A stretch of DNA of 34,595 bases from Glomus cerebriforme. Its lineage: Eukaryota > Glomeromycota > Glomeromycetes > Glomerales > Glomeraceae. A model generated the notes under the pieces. It worked only from the letters and a program-made list of their open reading frames with translations. It had not been told where the DNA came from and did not search any database. How positions within the stretch are numbered: the first letter of the stretch is position 1; each line of letters opens with the position of its first letter. Both the position numbers and the translations under genes were made by a program. Below are positions 12,826 to 23,565 of this stretch, piece after piece. The stretch covers positions 38,363-72,957 of the forward strand of contig QKYT01000077.1 in assembly GCA_003550305.1 (NCBI GenBank), read 5' to 3'.

Positions 12826-13756
12826 TTAGTAGTCTATTATACAACCATCACTCTCTATCACCAATTTTATGTACATTAATATAGAATTTGCTAAATTAAG
12901 ACATAAATTTCTATCAATAGCCTCCCATTTCCTTGCTATTAATATAAAAACCATTTGTTTTTTCATTAATCATAACATTTACTTTCTTCTTAACATTTCT
13001 TTTCATTATTGATTATAAATTCTTGATTGGATTAAGATCTAGAGAATATGATGGCCAATCAAGAATGCAAGGACAATGATTCTGAAGAAGTTCAACTGTA
13101 ATTCTTGCATAATGTTTAGAATCATTATCCTGCTAGAAAATCTTCTTATTATTAAAAACCTGATAAGCTTGTTCAAATAAATTTTCAGTTAAAATTTCAT
13201 GATAAAGCTCTCCATTTATATTTTTAGTAAACATGTGAAAATCTACAACTCCTTTTACACAAAATACTTCCCACACAAAAAGGTGTTTTACTGTTGCATA
13301 ACATGGTCTTGGTTTTTCACTTTTATAATGAACCTGAGTTATATTATGAAATATTTAAAAGGTTATTTCATCAGAAAATACAACTTTACTTCACCATTGT
13401 TTTTGATAAGCTTTTGCTCTGGCTTCAGTGAGAATAGGAATTGGACAAGAAATACAAACTTTATACCCAAATTTTTGAAGGTTTTTCCTTACTGTTTGTA
13501 ATGCAATTTTAAGGCCCAGATATATTTTTTTAAGAATTTCAGTAAACTCAATACTTGATACAGCTCTTCATGATTTTGCAACATGATCAAGATAATAACA
13601 TTTTTAGGAATAAGGCAATTTAGATGATCTGAATGGGTTTTCTATTTTAAATTATTTGTTTCTTTAAGTTATTTAACCCATTTGTATAATATTTTTAAAG
13701 AAAAACCAAAGTATTGTGATTTTATAAACTCCTTTCTTTCATAATATCTTAATTAG
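12826..13756 (-). pseudogene. Tc1/mariner-type transposase, degenerate
   Basis: A minus-strand relic of about 310 codons, close to the full length of a Tc1 transposase (about 340 aa). An N-terminal helix-turn-helix region is discernible (KILYKWVK, LKETNNL). It is followed by the first catalytic Asp in KVVFSDE, a GELYHEIL segment, the second Asp in QDNDSKH, and the DWPSYSLDLNPIKNL block. The C-terminus IESDGCIIDY ends at a natural stop at 12826-12828. The family normally reads NDPKH, YSPDLNPIEN and LW at these places, so the third catalytic acidic residue (E) is Lys here. Several in-frame stops and a single-base frameshift near 12920 also break the gene. It cannot encode an active enzyme. Terminal inverted repeats are not clear; a weak pair may exist near 12670-12690 and 13835-13855. 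Confidence 0.9.
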
Positions 13757-16700
13757 GTTGTATTATTTCTTAAGTGTAACTATTATATCACTCATATAAA
13801 AGCTAAACTACCATTTTTTTTTAAGTTTATGATGTAAACAAACTAATCACGTCTTATTTTGCTTTAGTAATATAGAAAAATTAAATCGGCCAATCATTTT
13901 TTCTTAAAAAAAAAATTATCAGTTTTTTCTACCACTATTATAAAATAAAGAAAAAAAATAAAGAAAAAAATAAAGTGTAAAAGAATAATAAAGGAACTAA
14001 AAAAAAAGAATCAAAAATATATTTAAAAGAAGAATAAACTTATCTATATAAGAAGTCTAATATGAAAGCCATTTTATTTATATATATAATCTAACATAAT
14101 AAAATAATCCAACATGTAAACAAGACAAAGAATAGTATAAACTTCCAAAATTAACTTATAATAAAAAAATGTTTCTGTATCATTTCTTTACTAATTAACA
14201 TATTAATAAATTGCATATTTTAAATTTCATTATCAAATATACTAATAATATTAATTAGCTGAAGTATTTATATCCATATTAATTTACATTATTAACATAA
14301 AAGATATATATATAGTAATCTTAAAGGTTATCACCTGATTTAAATAATAATATATTAATTTTAGAAGATTAAAATTATAAATGAAACTTTAAAGAATAAA
14401 ATAAGGATCCTGAAATATATATAAAAAGATAGGGTTAGTAATAAATCAAAAAAATCATATAAATCTTTTCTTTTTTGAACAAATTATAATAATGTTACTA
14501 TATTAGCCAGAAATTTATTACTTATTTTAGTAACTAACTGATATTACCATAATTCTAGCTCTGAAAAAATATGTATAACTAATAGTAAAATTTTTTTGGT
14601 TAGACTTGACCTTTATATACATATTTCAAGATTTTATAAAATAACTATAAGAATCACAGAGATGATTTCTATAAATAAAATATCTGAAAATAATATTGTT
14701 ATAAAATACAAATACATATATTAACAGAATTGGACTGGATTATTTGTATCCATATCTGATATTTTTTATATTCAGAACTTTTTGTCTGCATTAATGCTAG
14801 TTACATCACTTATTAATTCTGTCCAAAAGATATCTAATATTAGTTTATATTCTAATTATTCTACAGAAATAGTCTTGAATATGGACTTTCAAATATCCTG
14901 TATCTGCTAAAAATCACTAGGATAATATCTATATACAACACTATCTAAAAGTAAATACAATCTCATTAACAAAAAGTTGACTTTTTTAAATGATAAATAA
15001 ATAAAAGATACAATTCTTTATAGAATAAGATTTCTTTTCTTTTTTAATTAATTGATACTTTAATAAATAAATTTCTTTTTTTTCTAAATCTTAATCAAAT
15101 AAATTTTTTAAAGTAAGACTTTATGAGTTATATTTTTTTACAATTTTATTGTTTGATTTAATTTAAAATTATAGAATTAAAACTACAATATTTTAACTGT
15201 AAAAATAGTTTTAAAAATATTAATTTTAATTATCCTTCAAATTTATATGATAATAAAATACAAGTAAATTTAATTTATTCATCCTTTTTTATTAAAAGTT
15301 AATATTAATTTTTTTTGTATAATTGAATAGTTAATATTTATTGCTTTAATAATAAAATTTAAATTGCTTATTTATAAGCTATATATTTATACATTTTTAT
15401 TTTTTTGATATATATTTTCAAATATTAATTAAAATAATAAGTCTGATATAAATAAACTTTATTAATAATTAGCAAATTAGAAATGCAAAAAAAGCAGATA
15501 AAATATATGATGCTATCAAAGAGAAAAGAAATATATAAATCTTAAACTATTTAATATAAGTCCTAGTATAATATTATTATAATAAAATTATTTTTCTATT
15601 TATACATTTATTTACTTTACTAATTACAAAATTCTTTATATTTCACTCATTATATTTTTGATTTATATTTTCATAAACTTCTTGAAAATTCTTTTATTAT
15701 AATTGAGTAGATGCTGAAATAATACTTTAAGTTTATTTATAATCTAGCAATTATTTTTTTTTTTATAATTATAGATAATATTATCAGATTAAATGCTATT
15801 ATTTATAACACATATAGCTAATAATACTGAAAATACATTACATTTCAGCTAGTTTTGAGGATGCAATAATTTCTTCTGGACTATAAATTTGTTATATCAT
15901 TTTCTATTTAATGAATTTTTATAAATTTTTAATTTATGTCTTAAATATGATTCAATTTAATAAGATTTTTCAGAAATTATTTCTAATGAAGTAGGATCTT
16001 TAAAGTGATTTAAAAGATCTTAATATACTTTTTTGATCAGGTTTTTTAAGAATTTATCAGTAATATATTTATAATCAGAATACACTATTTTTTAGATATA
16101 GTTTTGCACAAAAAAAAAATTTGTATGTAGAATCACATAATTTTAGAAAATTGACAAGAAAAAAATATGTAATGCTTTTATCTTTATATAAAAAAAAATA
16201 TATAATGTATATTCATAAAATTAACTATCAGATAACTAGGATTATTTTATTGAAAATAATATAATTATATATATTAAATACAAAAAAAAATGAAAATTAT
16301 TTTATTTTAAATTAATATTTAATTTACATCTCTTTAAAGGTATAATTATTTTAATTGTCTTTTTATTAGAAAAATTATTATTTTCCACTTTATTTTTTTT
16401 GAAATAAGCTATAAGTTTTTGTAATATATATAAAATTCTTAAATCATCTCTAAAAAAAATTCTTATAAAAATATATATATAATAATAAATTAGTTTACAT
16501 TATATATACCTGTGACATTAATAAAAAATATTGATAATAGATTACTTAATACCTCCTTTTTGATAAATTACTTAAGATACACTTTTGTGTAATCCATTAA
16601 ATTTTTATTAAGACATTAATTTTAAATAGTTTTATTCTTATTTTTATTTATGAAAATTGGATGACTTATTTTTATATTTAGAATATCTACTCTTTTATTA

Positions 16701-17054
16701 TTCATATATGTAACAAATATAAAGCCAGATTTACTAGCATTATGAAAATTTTCTTTTTGCATAGCATTAGATTAACTAGCTACATTATTCCTAATTAAAA
16801 AAAGTATATTAGTTTGGATCTTTATAAAAAAATTTAAGAACTCATATTTTACCTATATTTCATTATTTACTGATAAATCTTTAAAAGTAACATTAAATAA
16901 TAGTATTAAAACTTTGCAAACATACAATCCTTTATTTATTATCATCTGATTTAAAACATAACAGTTAAAGGAAATATCATAAAAAAAAAGGCAAATTTTT
17001 TTAATAAGGTTGGCAAAAAAAAATTTGTGGTATAGTATTTTTCCTTTTTTTTTT
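13757..17054. other. extremely AT-rich gene desert
   Basis: About 3.3 kb of very low GC DNA with frequent TTAATATA-like words. On both strands stop codons are dense and I find no splice-consistent exons or recognisable protein segments. It probably consists of older transposon sequence decayed beyond recognition, judging by the LINE and DNA-transposon relics on either side. Confidence 0.6.
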
Positions 17055-17675
17055 TATTTAACAGTATATTTTATTTAATAATTTAATTCAATTCTTATAT
17101 ATACATAAATAAAATAAAAAAAAAATCAATCTAAACAAAATAAATGGATCTCATTCCTATCTAGTTTATATAAATAAAAATCTAAAAAGTAAAAACTAAC
17201 CTAAATTCTTATGCTATAAACCTAATATAAGAATATGTCCAATATATCACTTCACAATAAGAGATAACAATTAGGCTGATTAGATATAGTATTCTTCTTT
17301 TTTTTATTTAACAGCATACATTTTTTTTTAAAACAAGTTAATCGTATTTATTATAATTATTGAAATTCTAATAAGAATACATAATTATGAAGAGATAAAT
17401 CACGAATATACCCTCTATATAAGAAAAGCATAACTTGTTGTATTTAACAGCATACATTATTTAGTGATATAATTCAAATTATATATGTAATAAAATAAAA
17501 TAAAATAAAGAAAAGATCTAACTTAAACAAAATAAATGAATCTTATTCCTATCTAGTTTACATAAATAAAAATCTAAAAAGTAAAAAACTAATCTAAATT
17601 TTTACACTATAAATCTAATATAAGAACATATCCAATATACCACTTCGCTATGAGAGATAGTAACCAGGCCAATCA
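17055..17675. repeat. direct repeats at the 3' side of the LINE relic
   Basis: Two copies of a roughly 230-bp unit lie at 17055-17280 and 17441-17675. Both start TATTTAACAG and share the blocks TTCCTATCTAGTTTA, AAAATCTAAAAAGTAAAAA and CTAATATAAGAA, and both end with a GAGATA...GGC segment. A third copy, truncated or diverged, starts at 17305. Identity is high by eye but not counted. They lie just past the 3' end of the minus-strand LINE relic, and copy two overlaps its last readable peptide, so the unit is probably its 3' untranslated end present in tandem. The spacer is too short for LTRs. Confidence 0.75.
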
Positions 17676-19065
17676 TCTAAAGAATATCCTTTCCAATCCC
17701 TTAAAATAAATTAAAGGAGAGTCATATTCTAATCCTTTGAACTGTCAGATTTATCAAAGGGATCGTATGGTCCAAAAGTTTTATCCAGGATATTTCTTAT
17801 AAAAATGATTTAAGCAATAAATTCAAAATATAAGCTAAGGTTGAAAATGGTATTTTTGAAGCTTAAGCAGTATTGATGGGAGCATATGACTGCAAATTTT
17901 GTTATTAGAAGATGATATAGTCATAAGATGATAATGATTTAGGTAAGTTTTATGGTAAAAGTTTCATTAGAAAAGATTCATAGCAGAGCACAAAATTCTT
18001 TGAGAGGAGATAGTTAAAAATTCTTGTTAATGAAGAAAAGCTGAAAGAAAATAAGGAATGAAGCCTTGTAAAATAAATAAAGGGCAATTAGGAATTGTCG
18101 TAATAATAGGAAACCAAATATCCAGAGAAAGAAAATAGTATTTATTAGGATATTCAGTTTTATTATGATTAGAGGGTTTAGACCAAAATTCTGCAATAAA
18201 ATTTAGAAAATTGAGTTTGAACTAATCGAATAGGATCAGATAACAGTTATAAGAAAGAGATAGAATCATGAGAGGTGGGTTTAAAATTATAGCTATTAAG
18301 TAAGCCATCAGGTGTTGGAAAGATTCAGAAGCTAAATCATATAGGAAACATAAAAGTTCATTAGAAAGGTAATGAAGATAAATATTACATCTATTCTATC
18401 TTTAGAAAGTGAAAATTGTAGAAGAGAAACAAAAATATTAAATAGGGACCAAGATAAATCCCAATCTATAAATAAAATAAATGAAGATAAAGAAGAAAAT
18501 CTATATAATGAAATAAACTTAGAAAATTCTTTAAAAGAAATAAATTGTAAAAAAATAAAATGAAAAGAAAAATCAATTTGAATATTATTATAATTAAAAG
18601 AAATCAATAATGGTAAGACGAAATCCAAAGAAATTTTCTCCAAAAAATCAAAATCAGAGGAATTCGTAACATTATAAACAAGAGAGTCCATATAATTATG
18701 AATATAATTATCAGAATGAGAGGAAACAAATATTTAGTTGCAATAAAATAGGTTAATTGTGACTATAGATAATACAAGTTGCAATTTTTTCAAAACAGCA
18801 TATGGAAACTTGTAATAATTGAAGTAATACTATTAATAACTGAAATAGAATCTGAGTATATATTAAGATGCATAGTTTTGGGGATAATAAAATATAGAAG
18901 AAGTAACAGAATAATTTTAGAGATAAGAGGAGAATTGATTAAGTATAAAATAGAAAAGATAAAGCTATCAAGAAGTAAATCATTAGCTGTAAACTATGTT
19001 TAAGTATAACTAAGCTAAGGAGAACTGTCCACTAGTTTGAAGGATCTATCAATATAAAATAATAG
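17665..19065 (-). pseudogene. LINE (non-LTR retrotransposon) relic: RNase H and C-terminal region
   Basis: Read on the minus strand, the relic begins with FYIDRSFK near 19065, matching the first RNase H strand (normally YTDGS). LNIYSDSISVINS follows near 18850, carrying the second catalytic Asp in the xTDS motif. HSDNYIHNYMDSLVYN near 18700 is the end of the domain, normally a HxxNxxADxLA-type motif. The C-terminal tail continues through a Ser/Phe-rich stretch and a CPLFILQGFIPYFLSAFL segment near 18050. The last readable piece, GYSLDDWPGYYLS, is near 17665. Stops and frame changes interrupt it, and the expected Glu of RNase H is not visible. The reverse transcriptase part should lie above 19065 but is not readable. 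The high Phe, Ile and Leu content may partly reflect C-to-T decay of Ser, Thr and Pro codons. Confidence 0.65.
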
Positions 19066-19427
19066 ACATTAAAAACAAAAAAACTGAAAATGTGAAGAAT
19101 CAACCAGACAATAAAACAATAAATGCTGGCTGATTTAATCAAAATTCAGGAAAATACTTAATTTCAAGAAAAGAGACATAAGTTAAAAAACTACGGTCTT
19201 GATTGAAAATTTAAACTGAACTGTATCACTATTCTTTATGCAATATTTAGAAGTGGATTAAAGTGATATAGTTGTATTTTATACCTACTTTTAAGTTCAA
19301 TCAGAAGGAAAATTACATTTTTAAGACAAACTTTTTTATATATGCAAAAAAAAGAAAAAAAATATTACCAAAAAGAAAATGAAAATGAAAATTTATAATA
19401 CACATGATAAATTATTAATTTATTTAT

Positions 19428-19623
19428 TGCACTTTTCAAAATTATGCTACTCTCTTATAAATCACTTGTTAAAAAGATTATAATTATTATAATCATATGA
19501 AACATATGATTATTATAATTAATAAATCAACAAATATAACCAATCATATGTTCCATATGATTATAATAATCATAATCTTTTTAGCAAGTGATTTATAGGA
19601 GGGTAGCATAATTTTGAAAAGCA
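19428..19623. mobile_element. foldback element with 81-83 bp arms
   Basis: The arms at 19428-19510 and 19543-19623 are almost perfect inverted repeats around a 32-bp loop. The termini are TGC...GCA and the flanks on both sides carry TTAT, a possible target duplication. Aligning the arms I find one 2-base indel and five mismatches in 81 positions, all transitions. No coding capacity. It is a non-autonomous foldback/MITE-type element and, given the high arm identity, among the younger insertions in this desert. The single-strand form would be a very stable hairpin. Confidence 0.9.
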
Positions 19624-20618
19624 TTATAATTTGTATAAGTATTATATTAGAAATTTGACATTTCTCCTGACTGATAAAATCTATATTTTAAATTTGATGT
19701 CTAATCTTTCATATTGAATAATTTAACTTATTAATAAAAAAATAAATTTATTAAATTACATATAATACTTCCAAAATTTATTTTATTAGCATTTTTATTT
19801 TTTCTAAAAGATTATATGATAAAAGTAGGAATATTTTTGTCCTAATACTTACTTCTTAAAAACAATCTTCATAAATTTGCAATATAACATCATTATTAGA
19901 TAAAAAATATTTTTTTTTAGTGTCTTGTTCAAAAATATTATAAAGAGATTTTGACATATTAGAAATAAGTTTCAATTGATATCTAATATACTAGAATATA
20001 AAAAATAATTGTAAGATAATTAGGCTACATTTATTTATTCTAAATTATTTTTTAATCTTTCTCATAAAAATATTTCAATTTTTGATTATAGCCTAAAATG
20101 TATTAGTAAAGAATAACTGTAAATATAGAGAAAAAAAATACTATCATAATATATTTATTTATAAATCATACATAAAATATATTTTTCTTTAATATTTTTA
20201 AATTTTTTTCTACATTATTAATCCAAGATTCTTTATCTATATTCTATAGCATTTATAATGATACTTTTGTAAAATAAAAACATATACCTAACTATTAAAT
20301 TACCTATACATATACTAGATATCTAACTCTAGAAGTGAAATGATATCTTCAAATGCAATTCTAATCTAAAGCAAATTCAAAAATATTACCTGAATTTCAA
20401 AAAGTAAAAAATAATATAAGATAATTCATTTGAACTCAGATATATTGTAATGTTATATCTTCATAAGATTTATATAACAGATATTAGTTATAAACACAAA
20501 TGCTGATAACAATTCAAATACTATCTTTACCAAATATTTATCAATATACTTTTGCAAATACAACTATTTTATACAAACTAAAAATAATTATTATGCTAGC
20601 CAAATTAAAAAAAAAATA
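19624..20618. other. AT-rich region, nothing recognised
   Basis: About 1 kb of very AT-rich DNA between the foldback element and the small ORF at 20619-20855. Stop codons are dense in all frames and no repeat pair or motif stands out. A possible acceptor-like TTCAG is present on the minus strand near 20395 but leads to no sustained reading frame. Confidence 0.5.
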
Positions 20619-20855
20619 TTAAAATATTCTTACTTTTTGATTTAACTTTTCATCTTGGCTAAAATTTTGAAATCTATTTAAATGTAACTTATTTTTAGCT
20701 GGTATGAGTTTTTTAACTCTTTTTAATATTTGAATAAAATTCTGAACTTTTTTATTATAATCATTAATCCAATTATCTAATCTAATATGTTTATATAAAG
20801 CAATTATAATCATAATATTTAATACTAAAACAAAAATTAATAAAAAATTTTCCAT
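20619..20855 (-). CDS. hypothetical small protein or first exon with N-terminal hydrophobic segment
   Basis: A 78-codon frame starting at the ATG at 20855. Residues 2-20 (ENFLLIFVLVLNIMIIIAL) form a signal-anchor-like hydrophobic helix, followed by a basic, Lys/Asn-rich segment (HIRLDNWINDYNKKV). A GTAAG donor-like site occurs after the codons for NQK near 20635, so this could be a first exon, but I could not find a matching second exon. An in-frame ATG at 20900 would add 15 hydrophobic residues. The hydrophobic stretch might simply reflect AT bias. No family is recognised, and a transposon relic is equally possible. Confidence 0.25.
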   Translation of the reverse strand: MENFLLIFVLVLNIMIIIALYKHIRLDNWINDYNKKVQNFIQILKRVKKLIPAKNKLHLNRFQNFSQDEKLNQKVRIF

Positions 20856-21522
20856 TATTAAAATATTATAATTTGTTAAAAAAAAACAATATAAAAGCAT
20901 ATTAATTTTACTATACTATACTTTTAAATGTCTCGCATTTTTTATTCATGTCTTCTTTAACTTGTATTTATATTATTGGAAAAAGTAATAAGAAAAATAT
21001 GCAATGCACTTTTATGCCAAAATTTTGTGTTTAAGAATAAGGGTATATGGAATATATATTAAAGATAGAAAAGTATTAGGAAAAATATATATATAAACTT
21101 TTTTTGCTTACCTGACTATTTAATACTAAGATCTGGCAACATTATACAAATATGTTTAGCTCAGAATATAATAAAAATAGCTATAAAATACCTAATAGTC
21201 TATCTTTCTAAAGTAAATATATACATATTCATAAATGTTATTCTTCTAAATATTATAAGGAGAAAAAATTTAAAATATTTTTGGGTAAGATCGATTTATA
21301 TGTGAAAATATTTCATCATACAAATGATTTGTGATGTATTATTTATTATATCATATATACTTTATTATTTTGTCATATATGTATTATGACAGAACAAAAT
21401 AAAAAATAAAATAAATTATACAATAAATAAATAAATATATTTTGGTGAAGTAATATAGTATTTAACTAAAAGATATTAAATACATTTTTTTTTTTTGCAG
21501 TTTTTACATAGAATTAAAATAT

Positions 21523-21781
21523 GCTTCAGTTAAGGTTACTTGCCAAAACCTAGGATTTTAGGCAAGATAGCATTTCGCCAAAAAGCGAAATTCTGCTGAA
21601 ACTATATTAAAGTTATATTAAAAAACTGGCAAAACTCTGGAGAAAAGCGAAACTGCTGAAACCTATTATAATTGCTGAAACTGCTGAAATTCTGCCAAAA
21701 TTATAATAAATCTATAGTAAAATTTTGATGAAACTAATCGTAAGATTTTGAAAAGGTTTAGGCAAACAACCTTAGTTTCAG
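21523..21781. mobile_element. MITE with TIRs and internal GCTGAAA repeats
   Basis: The left end reads CTTCAGTTAAGGTTACTTGCC followed by AAAACCTA. The right end in reverse complement reads CTGAAACTAAGGTTGTTTGCC followed by TAAACCTT. That gives inverted repeats of about 28 bp around a roughly 200-bp non-coding body. The body contains at least four copies of GCTGAAA and two of AAAAGCGAAA. The exact ends are uncertain, because the right terminus also carries a direct copy of the left-end sequence (TTCAGTAAGGTTA), so the true boundary could shift by about 15 bases. Confidence 0.75.
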
Positions 21782-22129
21782 TAAGGTTATCTAATTATAA
21801 ACTAATCCAGCTAAAAATGTTAGGCATATTTAAATTGATTACTTCAAAGATTTTTAATCTCAGATGCACTTACATTATATTACATAAGATATCTTTTAAA
21901 ACTGTCTATTAATGTAATAAGATTTGGTAATAAAGAAAGAAAAGTTAATGATATAATTCATTTTTAATCTTATCTTTGAAACATGAGCAATTTCAATAAT
22001 TCTTCATCAAGTTTTTAGACTTAATCTTATAGTCCTATCTGTTACATCTATTATAATATTCTTTTCTTGATTTTACTTTAGTAATCTTTACTAATTTTTA
22101 GCATTTAAAGCAGATAGCCATTTGACTCT

Positions 22130-23125
22130 TATAAATACTAGGTCTATGATAACTAATGGGATTTTCTCTTAACTTACCATTAACATAAAATATTTTGGTT
22201 ACTCCTTGTCCAAATAATCCAAAAAGGTATGTAGTATACATGATAAATGCTATATTCTTTCTTAGAAAGTAACTCTTGCAGAGCATTTCTTACACAAATA
22301 GCCTATTGTTAGAATATTTTACAAGATCTAATAATAGATAAATTATCATATTATCTTTCTATTTCAATCATTTTTGTATACCAATTATAGTCAAAATAAC
22401 ATGTTTGATACGTGAACTAAATCATATTCAGAATGGAAATTGATAGGTTTAGGTATAGGTTTATTATAAACTTTATCTAAAATTATCTTAATAGTTTCTT
22501 TGGACATATTATTAATTTATGTACTTTTAGTGAATTTTAGCAATTTATAGCAATTTATAACAAGTATATTATAATAAAATATCATATTCATTTTATTCGA
22601 TTATAAGCATATCAGGAATTTATATAAGGTTATATTAATTTTAATTTCTCATGATTAACAGAAGATTATGATATATCACTCTAGCTCTGAACACTACCCT
22701 AATCTTTTTTTGAAGCATAGTTTCTGCAAAAGTTAATCTAACTAATTTTTCTGGAATTATACATGGTACCATCATAAAAATAGATCATCTCTCTTATATA
22801 TTATGCATTTTTTTTAATAATACATTAAATTTTTGTTTTTATTACAAATTTTACAAATTATTATTTATTATTAATTTTAAATGCTATCATGAACACCTGC
22901 CACATATCTTGACTAAAATTAACACTCAGTTCATTTATATGCTTGGTTTAGATTTTAATAACTTCTTATTTCTTTCATTATCTTAAAATTTAACTTTCAA
23001 ATTTTAATAGTTTCTCTTACATTAAACAATCTTATATTAAATAATTAAACTGGAATAATTTCTCTTAATGCACTTCTGGACGTATCATATTAATTAACTT
23101 TAATAATTATGCTACTTCGGGCTTA
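22130..23125 (-). pseudogene. decayed minus-strand coding relic, family unknown
   Basis: Protein-like segments appear in order on the minus strand, separated by stops and frame changes. RSALREIIPV lies near 23080 and SRYVAGVHDSI near 22900. MMVPCIIPEKLVRLTFAE (about 22770-22640) runs to RVVFRARVIYHNLLLIM. MSKETIKIILDKVYNKPIP starts at 22507 and continues to NFHSEYDLVHVSNML. DYNWYTKMIEIER follows, then RNALQELLSKKEYSIYHVYY near 22260. Composition differs clearly from the random Phe/Ile/Asn frames around it. I do not recognise the protein. The density of lesions and the surroundings suggest a transposon gene or a dead host gene. Confidence 0.4.
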
Positions 23126-23565
23126 TAGAACTATTATGTTCAGGCCTTTTTATAAAGGAAATAATTAAGGATTTTGTGTTTTTAATATTTATTTTTATTT
23201 ATCAATTATGTGAACCAAAAGCTGCTTGACTAAAGTCAAAATCCAGCCTTTTTATACAATTTGATATTTCACTAAACTATGTGATACTATAAATGATCTA
23301 CAATTCTTCAGTTTTCTATGATTCTATAATTTCTTACAATGTTCTATAATGTTCTAATTATGTGTTAAGTCACATGCTAATCATGTGTTAATAAACTAAA
23401 CTATAAAACTATCTAAAATAATAATATTAATTCCTATATTAAATAAATAAATAACTTCAACTAATATCAATTTCTATGTAATTTATCCCATATCTTTGGT
23501 TACAATTGCCAAAAAATAGTGCAAAAAAATAATCATTATTTTTTTTATCATAAGAGTTGAAGTAT

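Noticed and set aside
13199..13501. Plus-strand 100-codon ORF
   Set aside because: Antisense to the Tc1-like transposase relic, which has recognisable motifs.
17055..17675. LTR pair of a retrotransposon
   Set aside because: The direct repeats are only about 160 bases apart, leaving no room for gag-pol, and they lack TG...CA ends.
18372..18563. Plus-strand ORF with a charged, Asn/Glu/Lys-rich product
   Set aside because: It lies antisense to the LINE RNase H/C-terminal relic; its composition is the complement of that Phe/Ser-rich frame.
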